From JAXHMB01 sp034521755 (GTDB taxonomy: Bacteria; Bacteroidota; Rhodothermia; Balneolales; Balneolaceae): a stretch of 64,000 nucleotides of DNA. Positions 44,731-55,371 of the stretch are shown piece after piece (the first letter of the stretch is position 1; each line of letters starts with the position of its first letter). The translations under genes and the position numbers were made by a program. Below the pieces are notes generated by a model. The model was not told the origin of the DNA. It ran no database searches and worked only from the letters and a program-made list of their open reading frames with translations. Where the stretch lies: assembly GCA_034521755.1 (NCBI GenBank), contig JAXHMB010000001.1, positions 186,001-250,000 on the forward strand. Direction: 5' to 3'.

Positions 44731-45924
44731 ATGGATAAGATGACGCTGAAAGATGTTGAATTAAGTAATAAGAAAGTATTGATGCGCGTAGATTTCAATG
44801 TGCCCATTGAAGATGGTACCATCACGGATGACAACCGCATCCGCCAGGCACTGCCTTCCATCAACCATGTTATTAAAGAGGGAGGACTACTGATTTTAAC
44901 CAGTCATCTTGGACGCCCGGGCGGAGAGAGAAATGATGAGCTTAGCCTGAAACCGGTAGCTAATCACCTGCAAGACGTATTGGATGCCAAGGTTCATTTT
45001 GCGAATGACTGTATCGGTAAAGAAGCCACTGCAGTTATTAACAAAGCTGACTTTGGAGAAGTTGTGTTGCTGGAGAATGTGCGGTTTCATCCAGAAGAAA
45101 AAGCAAATGATGAAGATTTCTGTAAAGCACTTGCAGCCCATGCTGATGTGTTTGTGAATGATGCTTTTGGAAGCAGCCATCGGGCGCATGCCTCGGTAGC
45201 AGGAGTAGCAAAGTTTTTGCAGCCTGCCGTTTCAGGCTTTTTGCTGGAAAAAGAGATTAAGTACTTACGTGAATCTGTAAATAATCCGGAGCGTCCTTTT
45301 ATAGCTATTTTGGGCGGAGCAAAAGTATCCGATAAGATCGGGGTGATCGAGCACCTGCTTTCCAAAGTAGACTCCATCATTATTGGCGGCGGCATGACCT
45401 ATACTTTTTATAAAGCAAAAGGGCTGCCCATCGGTAATTCGCTGCTAGAAGAAGACAAGATTGATTTAGCCGGAGATCTTTTGGAAAAAGCAGAAGATGC
45501 CGGAGTGAACATGGTGCTGCCTTTAGATTCAGTCGTAGCCAAAGAATTCAGCAATGATGCAGAATTTGAGGTTGTGGACGAAGATGGCATTGAAGAAGGG
45601 TGGATGGGCCTTGATATTGGTCCACAGTCTGCCATTGCCTTTGGCAACATGATTAAAAATGCCAAGACAGTATTCTGGAATGGTCCCATGGGGGTATTTG
45701 AGATGGACAATTTTGCCGATGGTACTTTTGCAGTCGCTGAGGCCCTGGCCGAGGCTACTAAATTTGGGGCTACGACTATTGTGGGAGGCGGTGATTCTGC
45801 AGCAGCTATCAAGAAAGCAGGACTGGAAGACAAGGTTTCACATGTATCAACAGGGGGAGGAGCCAGCCTGGAATTTCTGGAAGGCAACGAATTACCCGGA
45901 GTTGCTGCCTTGACCGACAAGTAA
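44731..45924 (+). CDS. pgk: Phosphoglycerate kinase
   Basis: Glycolytic interconversion of 1,3-bisphosphoglycerate and 3-phosphoglycerate with ADP/ATP, 397 residues, full length. KVLMRVDFNVPIEDGTI near the N terminus, LILTSHLGRPGGERND, FVNDAFGSSHRAHAS, FIAILGGAKVSDKIGV and WNGPMGVFEMDNFADGT are all present, as is the C-terminal VGGGDSAAAIKKAG and STGGGASLEFLEG. No gapA neighbour is seen. It separates the two catabolic acyl-CoA dehydrogenase genes, possibly as an independent transcript. Confidence 0.97.
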   Translation: MDKMTLKDVELSNKKVLMRVDFNVPIEDGTITDDNRIRQALPSINHVIKEGGLLILTSHLGRPGGERNDELSLKPVANHLQDVLDAKVHFANDCIGKEATAVINKADFGEVVLLENVRFHPEEKANDEDFCKALAAHADVFVNDAFGSSHRAHASVAGVAKFLQPAVSGFLLEKEIKYLRESVNNPERPFIAILGGAKVSDKIGVIEHLLSKVDSIIIGGGMTYTFYKAKGLPIGNSLLEEDKIDLAGDLLEKAEDAGVNMVLPLDSVVAKEFSNDAEFEVVDEDGIEEGWMGLDIGPQSAIAFGNMIKNAKTVFWNGPMGVFEMDNFADGTFAVAEALAEATKFGATTIVGGGDSAAAIKKAGLEDKVSHVSTGGGASLEFLEGNELPGVAALTDK

Positions 45925-45943
45925 ATTTCAACCAAATTGGAGC

Positions 45944-47633
45944 ATGATGTCTGATCCCAAAAACCAAGTACTTACTGATGATGCCCGCAACAGTTCCAAT
46001 TTCTATGAAAGTGACCGTATCCTCAGGCACTATCTTGAGCAACATGTTTCTGATTTGGCAATGGAATACATGGACAGCCGGCTTCAATACCAGGGTAAAC
46101 AGGCTGCCGTTGCAATGGATGCTCTTTCTCTTGACGCTGATAAACAAAGTCCGGAGCTCAAAAAACGGGACCCACAGGGAGAACCGGCTGATGAAGTTAT
46201 TTTTCATCCCGCATACTGGGAGTTGGTGGACATTGCTGCCCGATCCGAGATGTTTTATGTGAAGTATGATGCCAACCTTCGTCAACAGTTTGCAAGGCAG
46301 CGTCACAAAATGGGTTTTGCTGCCGGACAGCTTTATGCCATGAGTGAGCTGGGCGTCTATTGTCCATTGTGTATGACTGATGGTGCCGCTCACCTCATTG
46401 ACCGTTATGCTCCTGAAGAAGTAAAAAAGCGGCTGCTTCCCAGGCTGTCTGCCAAAAATGGGGATGATCTGTACACCGGTGCCATGTTTCTCACCGAAAA
46501 GTCAGGCGGTTCTGACGTGGGCAGAAATCTTTGTACGGCAGAACATATTGAGGGCGACAAGTATAAGCTCAATGGAGAAAAATGGTTTTGCAGCAACGTC
46601 AATGCGGAGGTCATGTTGGTACTGGCACGCACCGATGATATAGAAGAAGGCACCCGCGGGCTTTCCCTGTTTCTGGTAGAAAAGAATCTTCCTGATGGAA
46701 CACGTAATCCTATGAATATCATACGATTAAAAGATAAACTTGGTGTTCGATCTATGGCTACCGGGGAAGTAGAGCTGAAGGATACTATTGGCATTCGCCT
46801 GGGTGAAGAGAATAATGGATTTAAGCTGATGGCCGAGATGATTAATATCTCGCGTCTTTATAATTCTGTAGCTTCGATGTCCGGAACCCGACGTGCCATT
46901 ATCGAAGCCTGGGAGTACCTGAATCACCGCGTTACATTTGGTAAAAAAGCGGTTAAGCATGCATTAATCCGACAAAAGTTTCATGAGCTGGGAGCTAAGT
47001 TTCTGGGTGATTTTCTGTTGGTGTGGCGGGCAATTCGCGCAATGGATGATACAGAACAGGGTAGTGAGGAAGCTCAACACCTGATGCGTATGATTATCCC
47101 GATGGCCAAGTGGTGGTCGGCCCGGCAGTCGGTGTACAGTGTAAGAGAATGTATGGAGCTGATGGGCGGTAACGGCTATATCGAAGATTTTGTGATGCCC
47201 AAGCTGCTGCGTGATGTCAATGTACTGCCCATTTGGGAGGGAGCAGGAAATATTATGGTGCTGGACATGCTGCGCGCTTCTCAGAAAGTCGAATGGCCTG
47301 GAAATCATTATTCAGCAAATCCGTGAGTCAGCCTCAGATTCTGAGCAATATGGATCGCTGATATCTGAAAACCTAGACAAGCTTATAAGCACCTGGAAAG
47401 AGCTTGAGGGCATGAAAGACCGTGATAAGATTGAAGCTACGGCAAAACCGCTATTTGAAGAACTTATCTTACTTTATCAGATGGCGCTGATGATCGAAGA
47501 GAAGGATGACACTTCCAAGGCGTGGATTAACCCGGCTTTGCAATTTATGGCTTCTGAATTTGATGGTGAAATAAGTATTGAAGAGCCCATTAGTCTGCAG
47601 GAAGTAGAAAATCTTATAGCCTGGGATTACTGA
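45944..47633 (+). CDS. AidB-like acyl-CoA dehydrogenase, frameshifted near the C terminus
   Basis: Large acyl-CoA dehydrogenase related to AidB/ACAD11-type enzymes, about 563 residues when repaired. Readable to 47326 as one frame: CMTDGAAHLIDRYAP, FLTEKSGGSDVGRNL, NGEKWFCSNVNAEVMLVLAR, GTRRAIIEAWEYLNHRVTFG and ELMGGNGYIEDFVMPKLLRD then LPIWEGAGNIMVLDMLRAS. One extra base near 47296 then shifts the frame, and the C-terminal domain continues to 47633 (GLEIIIQQIRESASDS to VENLIAWDY). The second ATG (45947) has the better spacing from GGAG. Substrate unknown. Confidence 0.87.
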
Positions 47634-48101
47634 TATTCGGGATGCTTGGCAATGAATTTATCCAGTGACTTCTGAGCATTTGCTGCGACCTTTCGACGGA
47701 GAAAGGGCGTCCAGCCGAGCAGCCAGCCCGTCATTCCCAGGGCCATGCCGGACCATTTCCAGAAGTTGAACCGATCTCGTTGTTCAATAATTTTGCCATC
47801 CTTAAACCGGAACGAAGCTTCCAAAACATTATGCACCTTCCGGCCGGTTTGCGTAAATGTATAGGTTGCTTCCAAATGGGCACTGCCTGCATGCTCATCG
47901 GATGCTATATCGCTGAAAGTAAGTTCCAGATCTTTACCGCGCTCGCAGAGCATGTGCCACATGGCTGCAACTATGTTTGCCCTTTAGTTCAAAAACTTCA
48001 TCCTTGAACGTTGCCTCAGGATGATAGCATTCAGCCATCGCCTCGTGGTCTCCTTGCTGAAGAGAGGTATATAAATGGAAAATTAGTTCTTTTTTATTCA
48101 T
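47627..48101 (-). CDS. SnoaL/NTF2-like protein, frameshifted
   Basis: About 157 residues when repaired, NTF2-fold (SnoaL-like) protein. The start MNKKELIFHLYTSLQQGDHE at 48101 and the body AAMWHMLCERGKDLELTFSD are in different frames; one extra base near 47975-47985 disrupts the segment ELKGK/IVAAMW. A hydrophobic C-terminal stretch (WSGMALGMTGWLLGWTPFL) may be a membrane or packing helix. The start overlaps the stop of the upstream S9 peptidase gene by 8 bases, suggesting co-translation. Function unknown. Confidence 0.72.
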
Positions 48102-50134
48102 CTTTTCGGTACTTCTCAAACCATGCCAGTACGTGATCCACTTTTGTAATTAACTGGCTGGGCCGGTTCGAAATAAAATGATAAGAGCCGGGAATTTCGA
48201 CCAGTGCTGTTTCTATCTTTCGCAATTTAAGGGCATGATAAAGTTGTTTTGCCTCAAAAAGCGGGGTGCGCAAGTCAGCGGTACCTACCATCACCAGTGT
48301 GGGTGTTTCAACGTTACCTACCAAAGAAATGGGCGAAAATTTCCAGTATTCCTCAAAATTCTCCCAAGGCTGACCGGGATAGCGATAATAGGCGTAGCCG
48401 TAGTAGTTATCGGCGGTAAGCGTTTTGCTTATCCAGTTCATCACCGGTTTTACTACTGCTGAAGCCCTGAACCTGTTATTCTTGCCTATAATCCAGGCCG
48501 TCATAATGCCTCCCGCACTACCGCCGGTTACAAAAAGGCTGTCCTCAGAAACATATCCTTGATCTATTACGGCGTCTACACCATCCATCACATCGTGATA
48601 ATCATCCCCCGGATAATCATGGTATAGCAAGTTGCCAAACTCTTCGCCATAGCCGGTACTGCCCCGAGGATTGGGATAAAATACTACATAACCGGCGGAA
48701 GCATAGAGTTGAATTTCAGGAGAAAAACGATCTCCGTAATTGGAAATGGGACCGCCATGATTTTCTACAATCATCGGATAGCTTTTATCAGGATCAAAGA
48801 AGGGTGGTTTTACAATCCAACCCTGTATCTTGCGCCCGTCAACCGATGATTCATACCAAATCTCCTCGGTTTCACCTAGTGTACGATAATCCAGAAGGTC
48901 ACCATTGAGATCAGTTATATTTTGAGCCACCTCGTTTCCCATTTTGGCTATAGCCAATTCAGCAGGATAGTAAGGGGTGGTTCTATTCAACGCTATAGTT
49001 CCGTTGTCTGAAACAGAAAATGAACCGCCACCGTAGGGTCTGCCTATTGAAGTTCCGCCAACATCGTTAGCAACAACCGAAGTATTTCCGGAAAGATCAG
49101 TGTGGCCTATTTTGGTATTGCCTTTATCATCATACATAAAGTAGAGCCCGTCGCCATCTTCATCCCAGGTCAAATCTGAGACACTTCGATCAAGGTTAGT
49201 TGTAATTTCTTGCTTATTCGATCCGTCAAGATTCATGGTATAAATCTTATTAACCTGATAGGTCTGTACTTTGTCGTCATAACCGAGATAAGCTATGGTG
49301 TTGCCATCCTGAGAAAGGGCAGGGCTGTAATCGGGTCCGTCACGATCAGTCAGAGCTTCAATTGCCCCATCTTCAACAGAAACAGAATAGATTTCAGAAT
49401 TTCGCCGGTTATAGGCCCAGTCTTCGTGCCGATTGGCGGAAAAAATCAGATGCTTTTCATCGGTTGTCCATACCGGTCTGCTGTCGTGATGAAAATCACC
49501 CGACGTAATTTGTCGTGCCGTTCCTCCTTCTGCCGGTACTACAAACAAATGGGAATATCCCGGCTCCAGATAACCGGCACCATCAGCTTCATGCTTAAGT
49601 CGGGTAGTGACCCTGGGATGTTCGGCCCAATCTGCTCCCTTTGGCTTTTTGGCCGGTTTTACTAGCACGGGATTTGATTCGGGCACGTGCATGGAAAACG
49701 CAATATGGCTGCCATCCGGAGACCAGCTCATGTCACCGGGAGAACGCTCGAGCTGGGTGATGCGTGCCATTTTTCCTGAATCAACCCAATACACATAAAT
49801 TTCACTACCGTTGCCTTCAGCAGAACTCGCAAATGCAATGCGGCTGCCGTCGGGCGACCAGCGCGGACTTGACTTCATTCTTATCATCATCAGTCAGCTT
49901 CATGTGACCGGAACCATCACTGTTGATGCTCCATAAACGTGAGGTTCGGCGATCAGTCATTTTATCCATGCCGCGACGCTGGTAAACAATATGTTTTCCA
50001 TCCGGTGAAATCTGTGGGTCAGCGGCCCATTCCAGCTCAAACACGTCCATATTTGCAAAGGTTTTATCCTGTGCTTGAACCGTTAAAAAAGTAATTGCAA
50101 AAAGAAGTAACGATAAAAATGATTTTCGAACCAT
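48094..50134 (-). CDS. S9 family prolyl oligopeptidase-type peptidase, frameshifted
   Basis: Exported serine peptidase, about 680 residues when repaired. Signal peptide (KSFLSLLLFAITFLTVQAQ) starts at 50134; the beta-propeller repeats follow with SPDGKHIVYQRRG, SPDGSHIAFSMH and TDEKHLIFSANR. The alpha/beta-hydrolase domain has the nucleophile in FVTGGSAGGIMTAW, Asp in VGTADLRTPLFEA and His in EIPGSYHFISNRP. One extra base near 49870 shifts the frame after TDDDKNE; the next segment reads SSPRWSPDGSRIAF. Probably a dipeptidyl- or acylaminoacyl-peptidase in the periplasm. The last bases overlap the SnoaL-like gene. Confidence 0.88.
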
Positions 50135-50293
50135 AGCAGTAATATTTTTGATGGATTTCTTTGACTATATCTATTTAAAAACTCTGTCACAAATTATCTA
50201 TTAAAAAACGTAATTCATTTTACAATTACACTTCTTAATGATCTTTAAGTATAAAACCTCAAAACCCTTTTTCACACCGCAGGATATTTTGTG

Positions 50294-50301
50294 TATCTTT
50301 G
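50294..50301 (+). promoter_or_regulatory. Candidate -7 element (TATCTTTG) for leuS
   Basis: An exact TAnnTTTG match about 130 bases before the leuS start. A T-rich stretch lies about 21 bases upstream of it. The long transcribed leader would contain the nested palindrome at 50312-50397. Confidence 0.4.
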
Positions 50302-50311
50302 GCATCTTCAA

Positions 50312-50397
50312 ATAGAACGCAGATGAAACGGATTGGGCGGATTGCCACCGACTAAAAACTGTGGGAATCAGTCGGTTCTTCGTTATCTGTGTTCTAT
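50312..50397. repeat. Nested palindrome in the leuS leader
   Basis: Outer arms ATAGAACGCAGATGAAACG (50312-50330) and the complement of CGTTATCTGTGTTCTAT (50381-50397) pair with few mismatches. Inside, ACCGACT (50347-50353) pairs with AGTCGGT (50370-50376). It looks like an intergenic repeat element or a leader RNA structure; no T-box signature was seen. Confidence 0.6.
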
Positions 50398-50430
50398 CAA
50401 ATAATTGAATAATATTAACCAAAGCAATAC

Positions 50431-52862
50431 ATGAGTTCGTACGATCCGCAGCAAATAGAGACCAAGTGGCAGACAATACTGGCAGCAGAAAAAGACCTTT
50501 AGAACGCCGGAGAATCAGTGATAAGCCCAAATATTACGTGCTGGATATGTTTCCCTATCCCAGTGGGTCCGGGCTGCATGTGGGTCACCCGGAAGGCTAT
50601 ACAGCTACGGATATTGTTGCTCGCTACAAGCGCATGAACGGTTTTAATGTGTTGCATCCGATTGGCTGGGATGCCTTTGGTCTGCCGGCCGAGCAATACG
50701 CGGTGAAGACCGGTACACATCCCCGGGATACGACCGAGGAGAATATCAACAAGTTTCGGGAGCAGCTTAAGGCACTGGGTTTTAGCTACGACTGGGACCG
50801 TGAAGTAAATACTACCGACCCTGACTATTACAAATGGACGCAGTGGATTTTTCTTAAGCTCTATGAAAAGGGCTTAGCCTATGAAGATCATGTGCCGGTA
50901 AACTGGTGTCCTGAACTGGGTACTGTTTTGGCAAATGAAGAAGTCATAGACGGCAAGAGTGAGGTAGGGGGATATCCGGTAGTTCGCAAGCCTATGCGCC
51001 AGTGGGTATTGAAGATCACCGAGTATGCCGACCGACTTCTGGAAGGACTGGATGATTTAGACTGGCCTCATTCTACTAAAGAAATGCAGCGCAACTGGAT
51101 AGGAAAATCACTTGGAGCAGATATTGATTTTAAGGTAGCTGATTATGATGAGGAAATAAGAGTCTTTACTACGCGTCCGGATACGATTTTTGGAGCTACG
51201 TATATGGTCTTGGCCCCGGAGCATCATCTAACCGAAAAGATTGCTACTGAAGATCAGCTCTCTAAAGTTAAAGCATACAAGGAAGAAGCGGCAAGAAAAT
51301 CTGAATTAGAACGAACAGAGCTCAGTAAGGAAAAAACCGGGGTCTTTACCGGGGCTTATGCCATCAACCCGGCCAACGGAGAAGAAATTCCTATTTGGAT
51401 AGCTGATTATGTGATGGCAACATATGGTAGCGGCGCTATTATGGCGGTACCCGGTCAGGATGAGCGGGACTGGGAATTTGCGGAGAAGTTTGATCTGCCC
51501 ATCATTCGTACCGTGCAGCCCCCCGAAGATTTTGAAGGTAAAGCCTACACCGGGGAAGGAGAGGCCATTAACAGTGACTTTTTGAATGGGTTGGGCATTG
51601 AAGAAGCCAAAGAAAAGATTATTGAATTCCTGGAAGATAAAGGAGCCGGTAAAAAGGCAGTAAACTACAAGCTGCGCGACTGGCTGTTTTCTCGTCAGCG
51701 TTACTGGGGGGAGCCATTTCCAATCATTCATGTAGATGGTGAGCCCAAGCCGGTAAGCAAAGATGAACTGCCTGTTACCTTGCCTGATGTAGAGAAGTTT
51801 CAGCCTACAAAGACAGGAGAGCCGCCGCTTGCCAATGCAGAAGACTGGGTAAATACGACTGATCCCGAGACGGGTAAGCCGGCTAAGCGTGAAACCAATA
51901 CTATGCCGCAGTGGGCCGGTTCCTGCTGGTATTACCTGCGCTACTGCAGTCCTGAATTTGAAGAGGGTCCCATAGACCCCAAAGAGGAAGATTACTGGAT
52001 GCCGGTTGACTTGTATATTGGCGGAGCCGAACACTCGGTACTGCACCTGCTGTATGCACGGTTCTGGCACAAAGTTTTATATGATTGCGGCATCCTGAAA
52101 ACCAAAGAGCCTTTTCAAAAACTGGTGCACCAGGGCATGATTCTTGGAGAAAACGGAGAGAAAATGTCCAAGAGCCGCGGCAACGTGGTAAATCCTGACG
52201 ACATCATTGAAGAATATGGAGCTGACTCCATGCGCCTTTACGAAATGTTTATGGGCCCGCTGGAGCAGGTGAAGCCGTGGAGCACGAAAGATGTAGATGG
52301 CGTGTATCGTTTCCTTGGACGAGTTTGGCGACTGGTCATTGATACGGAAAGCGGAGAGCTGACTGATGAGATTACGGACAGTGCCCCCTCTAAGCCTCAA
52401 CTCAAAGTTCTGCACGAATGCATTGAGAAGGTTGGTAATGATATTGAAGAACTGTCATTCAACACGGCTATTTCGGCAATGATGATTTTTGTCAACGAGG
52501 CCAACAAGTGGGAGCAAGTTCCTAAATCAATCATTGAGCAGTTTATAAAACTGCTGTCACCTTTTGCACCGCATATTTCTGAGGAGCTGTGGTCTAAATT
52601 GGGTCACGATGAAAGTATTGCCTACGAGCCGTGGCCGCAGTTTAAAGAGGAATACCTCATCGAAGAAACACAGACCTATCCCGTACAGGTGAATGGCAAA
52701 GTAAGAGCTAATATTGAGGTCAGTACGGATAAAGCCAAGGACAAGGAGTTTGTACTTTCGCTGGCCAAAGAGGATGATAACATTCAGCGTTACCTTGATG
52801 AGGGTGAGCTGGTCAAAGAAATTTTTGTGCCCGGACGCATAGTTAATCTTGTGATAAAGTAG
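50431..52862 (+). CDS. leuS: Leucyl-tRNA synthetase, N terminus frameshifted
   Basis: Class I synthetase charging tRNA-Leu; about 810 residues when repaired. The HIGH motif (SGLHVGHPEGYTATD) and KMSKS (GEKMSKSRGNVVNPDD) are intact, as are the editing domain (TTRPDTIFGATYMVLAPEH) and the C-terminal anticodon-binding region (VNGKVRANIEV). The start is the ATG at 50431 (MSSYDPQQIETKW). Two indels are needed: an extra base near 50474 and a missing one near 50518; between them the normal sequence QQYWQQKKTFRTPENQ is readable. LeuS is essential, so these breaks are almost certainly not real. Confidence 0.95.
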
Positions 52863-52914
52863 GGACTACAAAGCTCTCTATTAACAGAAGATCTTATCAA
52901 AAATCTGTCAATCT

Positions 52915-53856
52915 ATGTTAACTTCTGCCATTTTATTTATTGCCGGCCTTCTTTTGGTTGTATACTTTTCTGAAAAACTGGTGGAATCCACGATAGGCAC
53001 CTCCCTCAGTTTTGGGGTATCCAGCTTCCTGATTAGCGTAATTTTTATAGGATTTGACCCCGAGAATCTGGGTCTGGGAGCGGTAGCATCATACGATGCA
53101 GTAACAGGCATTGCCGTTGGAACCATCATCGGTTCGGCCATGGTAGCTATTGCACTGGCTTTTGGAATTACGGCTATCATTTCTCCAATGAAATTTGAAG
53201 AAGTGCCCATGCAGATTCCGCTGGTACAGGTGGGATCTGTGATATTGTTTGGAGCACTTTGCTTTGATGGAATGTTATCGCGGCTTGATGGCGCTATTTT
53301 GCTGCTGGGATATGCTCTTGCTGTATGGTATCTCATTTATCTTGGGCGACAAGGGCTGGATATTAAACCAACCGGAGAAGCAGCCGAAGTGCTCGAAGAG
53401 GGTAAAGAGATGGGCAAGTGGAAAGCAGTGGGCTTATTTGTTATTTCACTGATCGCTATTATTGCCGGAAGTGAGTTGCTTGTGAAGTCTTCGGGAACCA
53501 TTATAAGCGGCCTGGGTATTTCCGATACCATTTTTGGGATTACAATTCTTGCCTTGTTGATAAGTATTGAAGAGCTGGCCCGCGAACTTCCGGCTGCATT
53601 GAAAGGCAGAGCTGAAATAACGGTGGGCAATGTGATAGGTTCGGTGATGGCTTTCTTTCTTTTTAATGCCGGTGTAATAGCACTTGTTCGCCCGGTTCCT
53701 ATCAGTAATGATGTGTTTAGCGTGTACTTGCCGCTGGCCCTGGCTACGGTTTTGTTTGTGACTTTCCTGATGATTCGCAAATCGATATCACGTTGGGCCG
53801 GTGTCGTATTGGTACTGACCTATGTGGTATTCTTTGCCTGGGGCTACTTGTACTGA
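52915..53856 (+). CDS. Sodium:calcium antiporter-like (CaCA) membrane protein
   Basis: 313 residues, about ten membrane helices in two halves, matching the YrbG-like CaCA exchanger superfamily. The second alpha repeat is clear: AGSELLVKSSGTIISGLGIS, ISIEELARELPAALKG and VGNVIGSVMAFFLFNAG. The first repeat is divergent (SFLISVIFIGFDPENLG, GTIIGSAMVAIALAFG). An acidic cytoplasmic linker (EVLEEGKEMGK) separates the halves. Ion specificity (Ca2+, Na+, K+ or other) cannot be determined. It follows leuS by 52 bases. Confidence 0.85.
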   Translation: MLTSAILFIAGLLLVVYFSEKLVESTIGTSLSFGVSSFLISVIFIGFDPENLGLGAVASYDAVTGIAVGTIIGSAMVAIALAFGITAIISPMKFEEVPMQIPLVQVGSVILFGALCFDGMLSRLDGAILLLGYALAVWYLIYLGRQGLDIKPTGEAAEVLEEGKEMGKWKAVGLFVISLIAIIAGSELLVKSSGTIISGLGISDTIFGITILALLISIEELARELPAALKGRAEITVGNVIGSVMAFFLFNAGVIALVRPVPISNDVFSVYLPLALATVLFVTFLMIRKSISRWAGVVLVLTYVVFFAWGYLY

Positions 53857-53915
53857 TAAGCCATAGACGTACACGATTCAGGCTACTATGATTGTTGGCC
53901 AAAGACGAGCATTGC

Positions 53916-55331
53916 TTATCCCATTACATCTACATTCTCACGCAAAACTTTTGGAAGCTTGCCCTGGGCTTTAGCCTTGCCGGAGGCTTCCATCCAACGG
54001 TTGATGTCATCTTGAGTAATGGAACTCACTTTTGGGGCTGACAATGCCTCGGTCTCCCGGCGAATGGCATAGTGCCGGTTGATCTCAACAAGGTGTTCAT
54101 CAATCGTTTTGCCCATCTTCTTAAGCGTATCAGCATGTATAGGCTCCGTAAACTGCACAAACCAGTGATGAAAGGGCACTTCAGATTCAGAGGCCAGGGT
54201 TGGGGCAATAGTAAAAGCACTTTGTTGTACGCCCAGCTGTTTGGCCGCTTTATTCAAAGCCTTTTCTGCTTCATAGATATACAGGCCTTCACCATAGTCA
54301 TCCAGCATTTCGGACACGCGTCCTTTTACTTCAAAGCGATAGGGACTGACCGAAGTAAATTCTACGATATCACGGACGGCATAGCGCCACAGTCCGGCAT
54401 TGGTGCTGATCACCATAGCATAGGGCACTCCGGTCTCCACTTCCCAAAGCGGGATGGTATCCTGAATACTCATTGATTCTTCATCGGGCAGGGGATCGGC
54501 AATGAATTCATAAAAGATGCCATTATCGGTGATCAGCTTTAAGTCGTTTTTGTCGAAGTCATCACTGAAGGCAAAATATCCCTCAGAGGCTCCATACGTT
54601 TCAATGAAGTAGGGATTAAGATCACCCATCAGTTTTTCGAGATGCGGACGATAGTTGGCCAGCTTCACGCCGCCGCAAACCAAAAGATGCAGGTTAGGCC
54701 ACACTTCGGCGATGGATTTTTTGCCTGTTTTCTTAAGCACTTCCTGGAACAGTGTCAAAATCCAGCTGGGTACCGCGGTGATGACTTTTAAATTGGCATC
54801 GATGGCATTTTCAAGAATAAGGTCAAACTTTTCTTTGAAACTGAGCCGGGTAAGTTTATCCGGGGAAACCACCTGCAGGGCTTTAAGCCATTTGGGAGCA
54901 CGGACGCCGGTATGGCCGCTTATCTCACCAATGGCTAATCCATCGTGGTGTTCCAGGCTGCCGGGCAGACTCAGATGGCTTCCTATCAGTTTAAAGATGT
55001 TGGGCTGCTGACGCAGATAACTAAGCACTACCTTGCGCATAAACCGGCGGTCGCTGTTGAGGCGATCTTCAGTGATGGGCAGATGTTTCCCTTTGCCCGA
55101 AGTGCCGGCAGACACGGCATATTTGTCAACCGATCCCGGCCAATAAAGATCAGCGGTTCCGTTTTTCAGCGCATCAATATCAATATCACGGTAAAACTGC
55201 AGGGGCACCTCATCCTTGAATGATGCATAATCAGACAGTGCCCTGAAGTTATGCTTCTGACCAAAAGTAGTGTCAGAAGCTTTGTCAAGTAGATTTTGCA
55301 GCTGTAATTGCTGATCTTTTTGTGCGTCCAC
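53916..55331 (-). CDS. GH3 auxin-responsive-promoter family protein
   Basis: Acyl-acid-amido-synthetase-like member of the GH3/ANL superfamily, 471 residues. Signature segments are SAGTSGKGKHLPITEDR, ETYGASEGYFAFSDD, LWRYAVRDIVEFTSVSPYRF and KGRVSEMLDDYGEGLYIYE; the C-terminal lid follows. Plant GH3 enzymes join hormones to amino acids; bacterial members are uncharacterised and more likely act on other carboxylic acids. No neighbour reveals the substrate. It is separated from the lpoB-like gene by 40 bases on the same strand. Confidence 0.87.
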   Translation of the reverse strand: MDAQKDQQLQLQNLLDKASDTTFGQKHNFRALSDYASFKDEVPLQFYRDIDIDALKNGTADLYWPGSVDKYAVSAGTSGKGKHLPITEDRLNSDRRFMRKVVLSYLRQQPNIFKLIGSHLSLPGSLEHHDGLAIGEISGHTGVRAPKWLKALQVVSPDKLTRLSFKEKFDLILENAIDANLKVITAVPSWILTLFQEVLKKTGKKSIAEVWPNLHLLVCGGVKLANYRPHLEKLMGDLNPYFIETYGASEGYFAFSDDFDKNDLKLITDNGIFYEFIADPLPDEESMSIQDTIPLWEVETGVPYAMVISTNAGLWRYAVRDIVEFTSVSPYRFEVKGRVSEMLDDYGEGLYIYEAEKALNKAAKQLGVQQSAFTIAPTLASESEVPFHHWFVQFTEPIHADTLKKMGKTIDEHLVEINRHYAIRRETEALSAPKVSSITQDDINRWMEASGKAKAQGKLPKVLRENVDVMG

Positions 55332-55371
55332 TAATAAGTCTGAGTTCTGTTAAATTTCAGTGCGCCGTAAC

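Noticed and set aside
45408..45935. Open frame (175 codons) antisense to pgk
   Set aside because: Low-complexity Ser/Ala/Pro-rich shadow of the pgk frame.
51306..52070. Long open frame (254 codons) antisense to leuS
   Set aside because: It mirrors the leuS coding frame, has no family motif and no ribosome-binding site.
26524..55331. Plant-hormone system from GH3 plus two LOG-family proteins
   Set aside because: LOG-family proteins are widespread in bacteria, the genes are not linked, and nothing else points to auxin or cytokinin metabolism.
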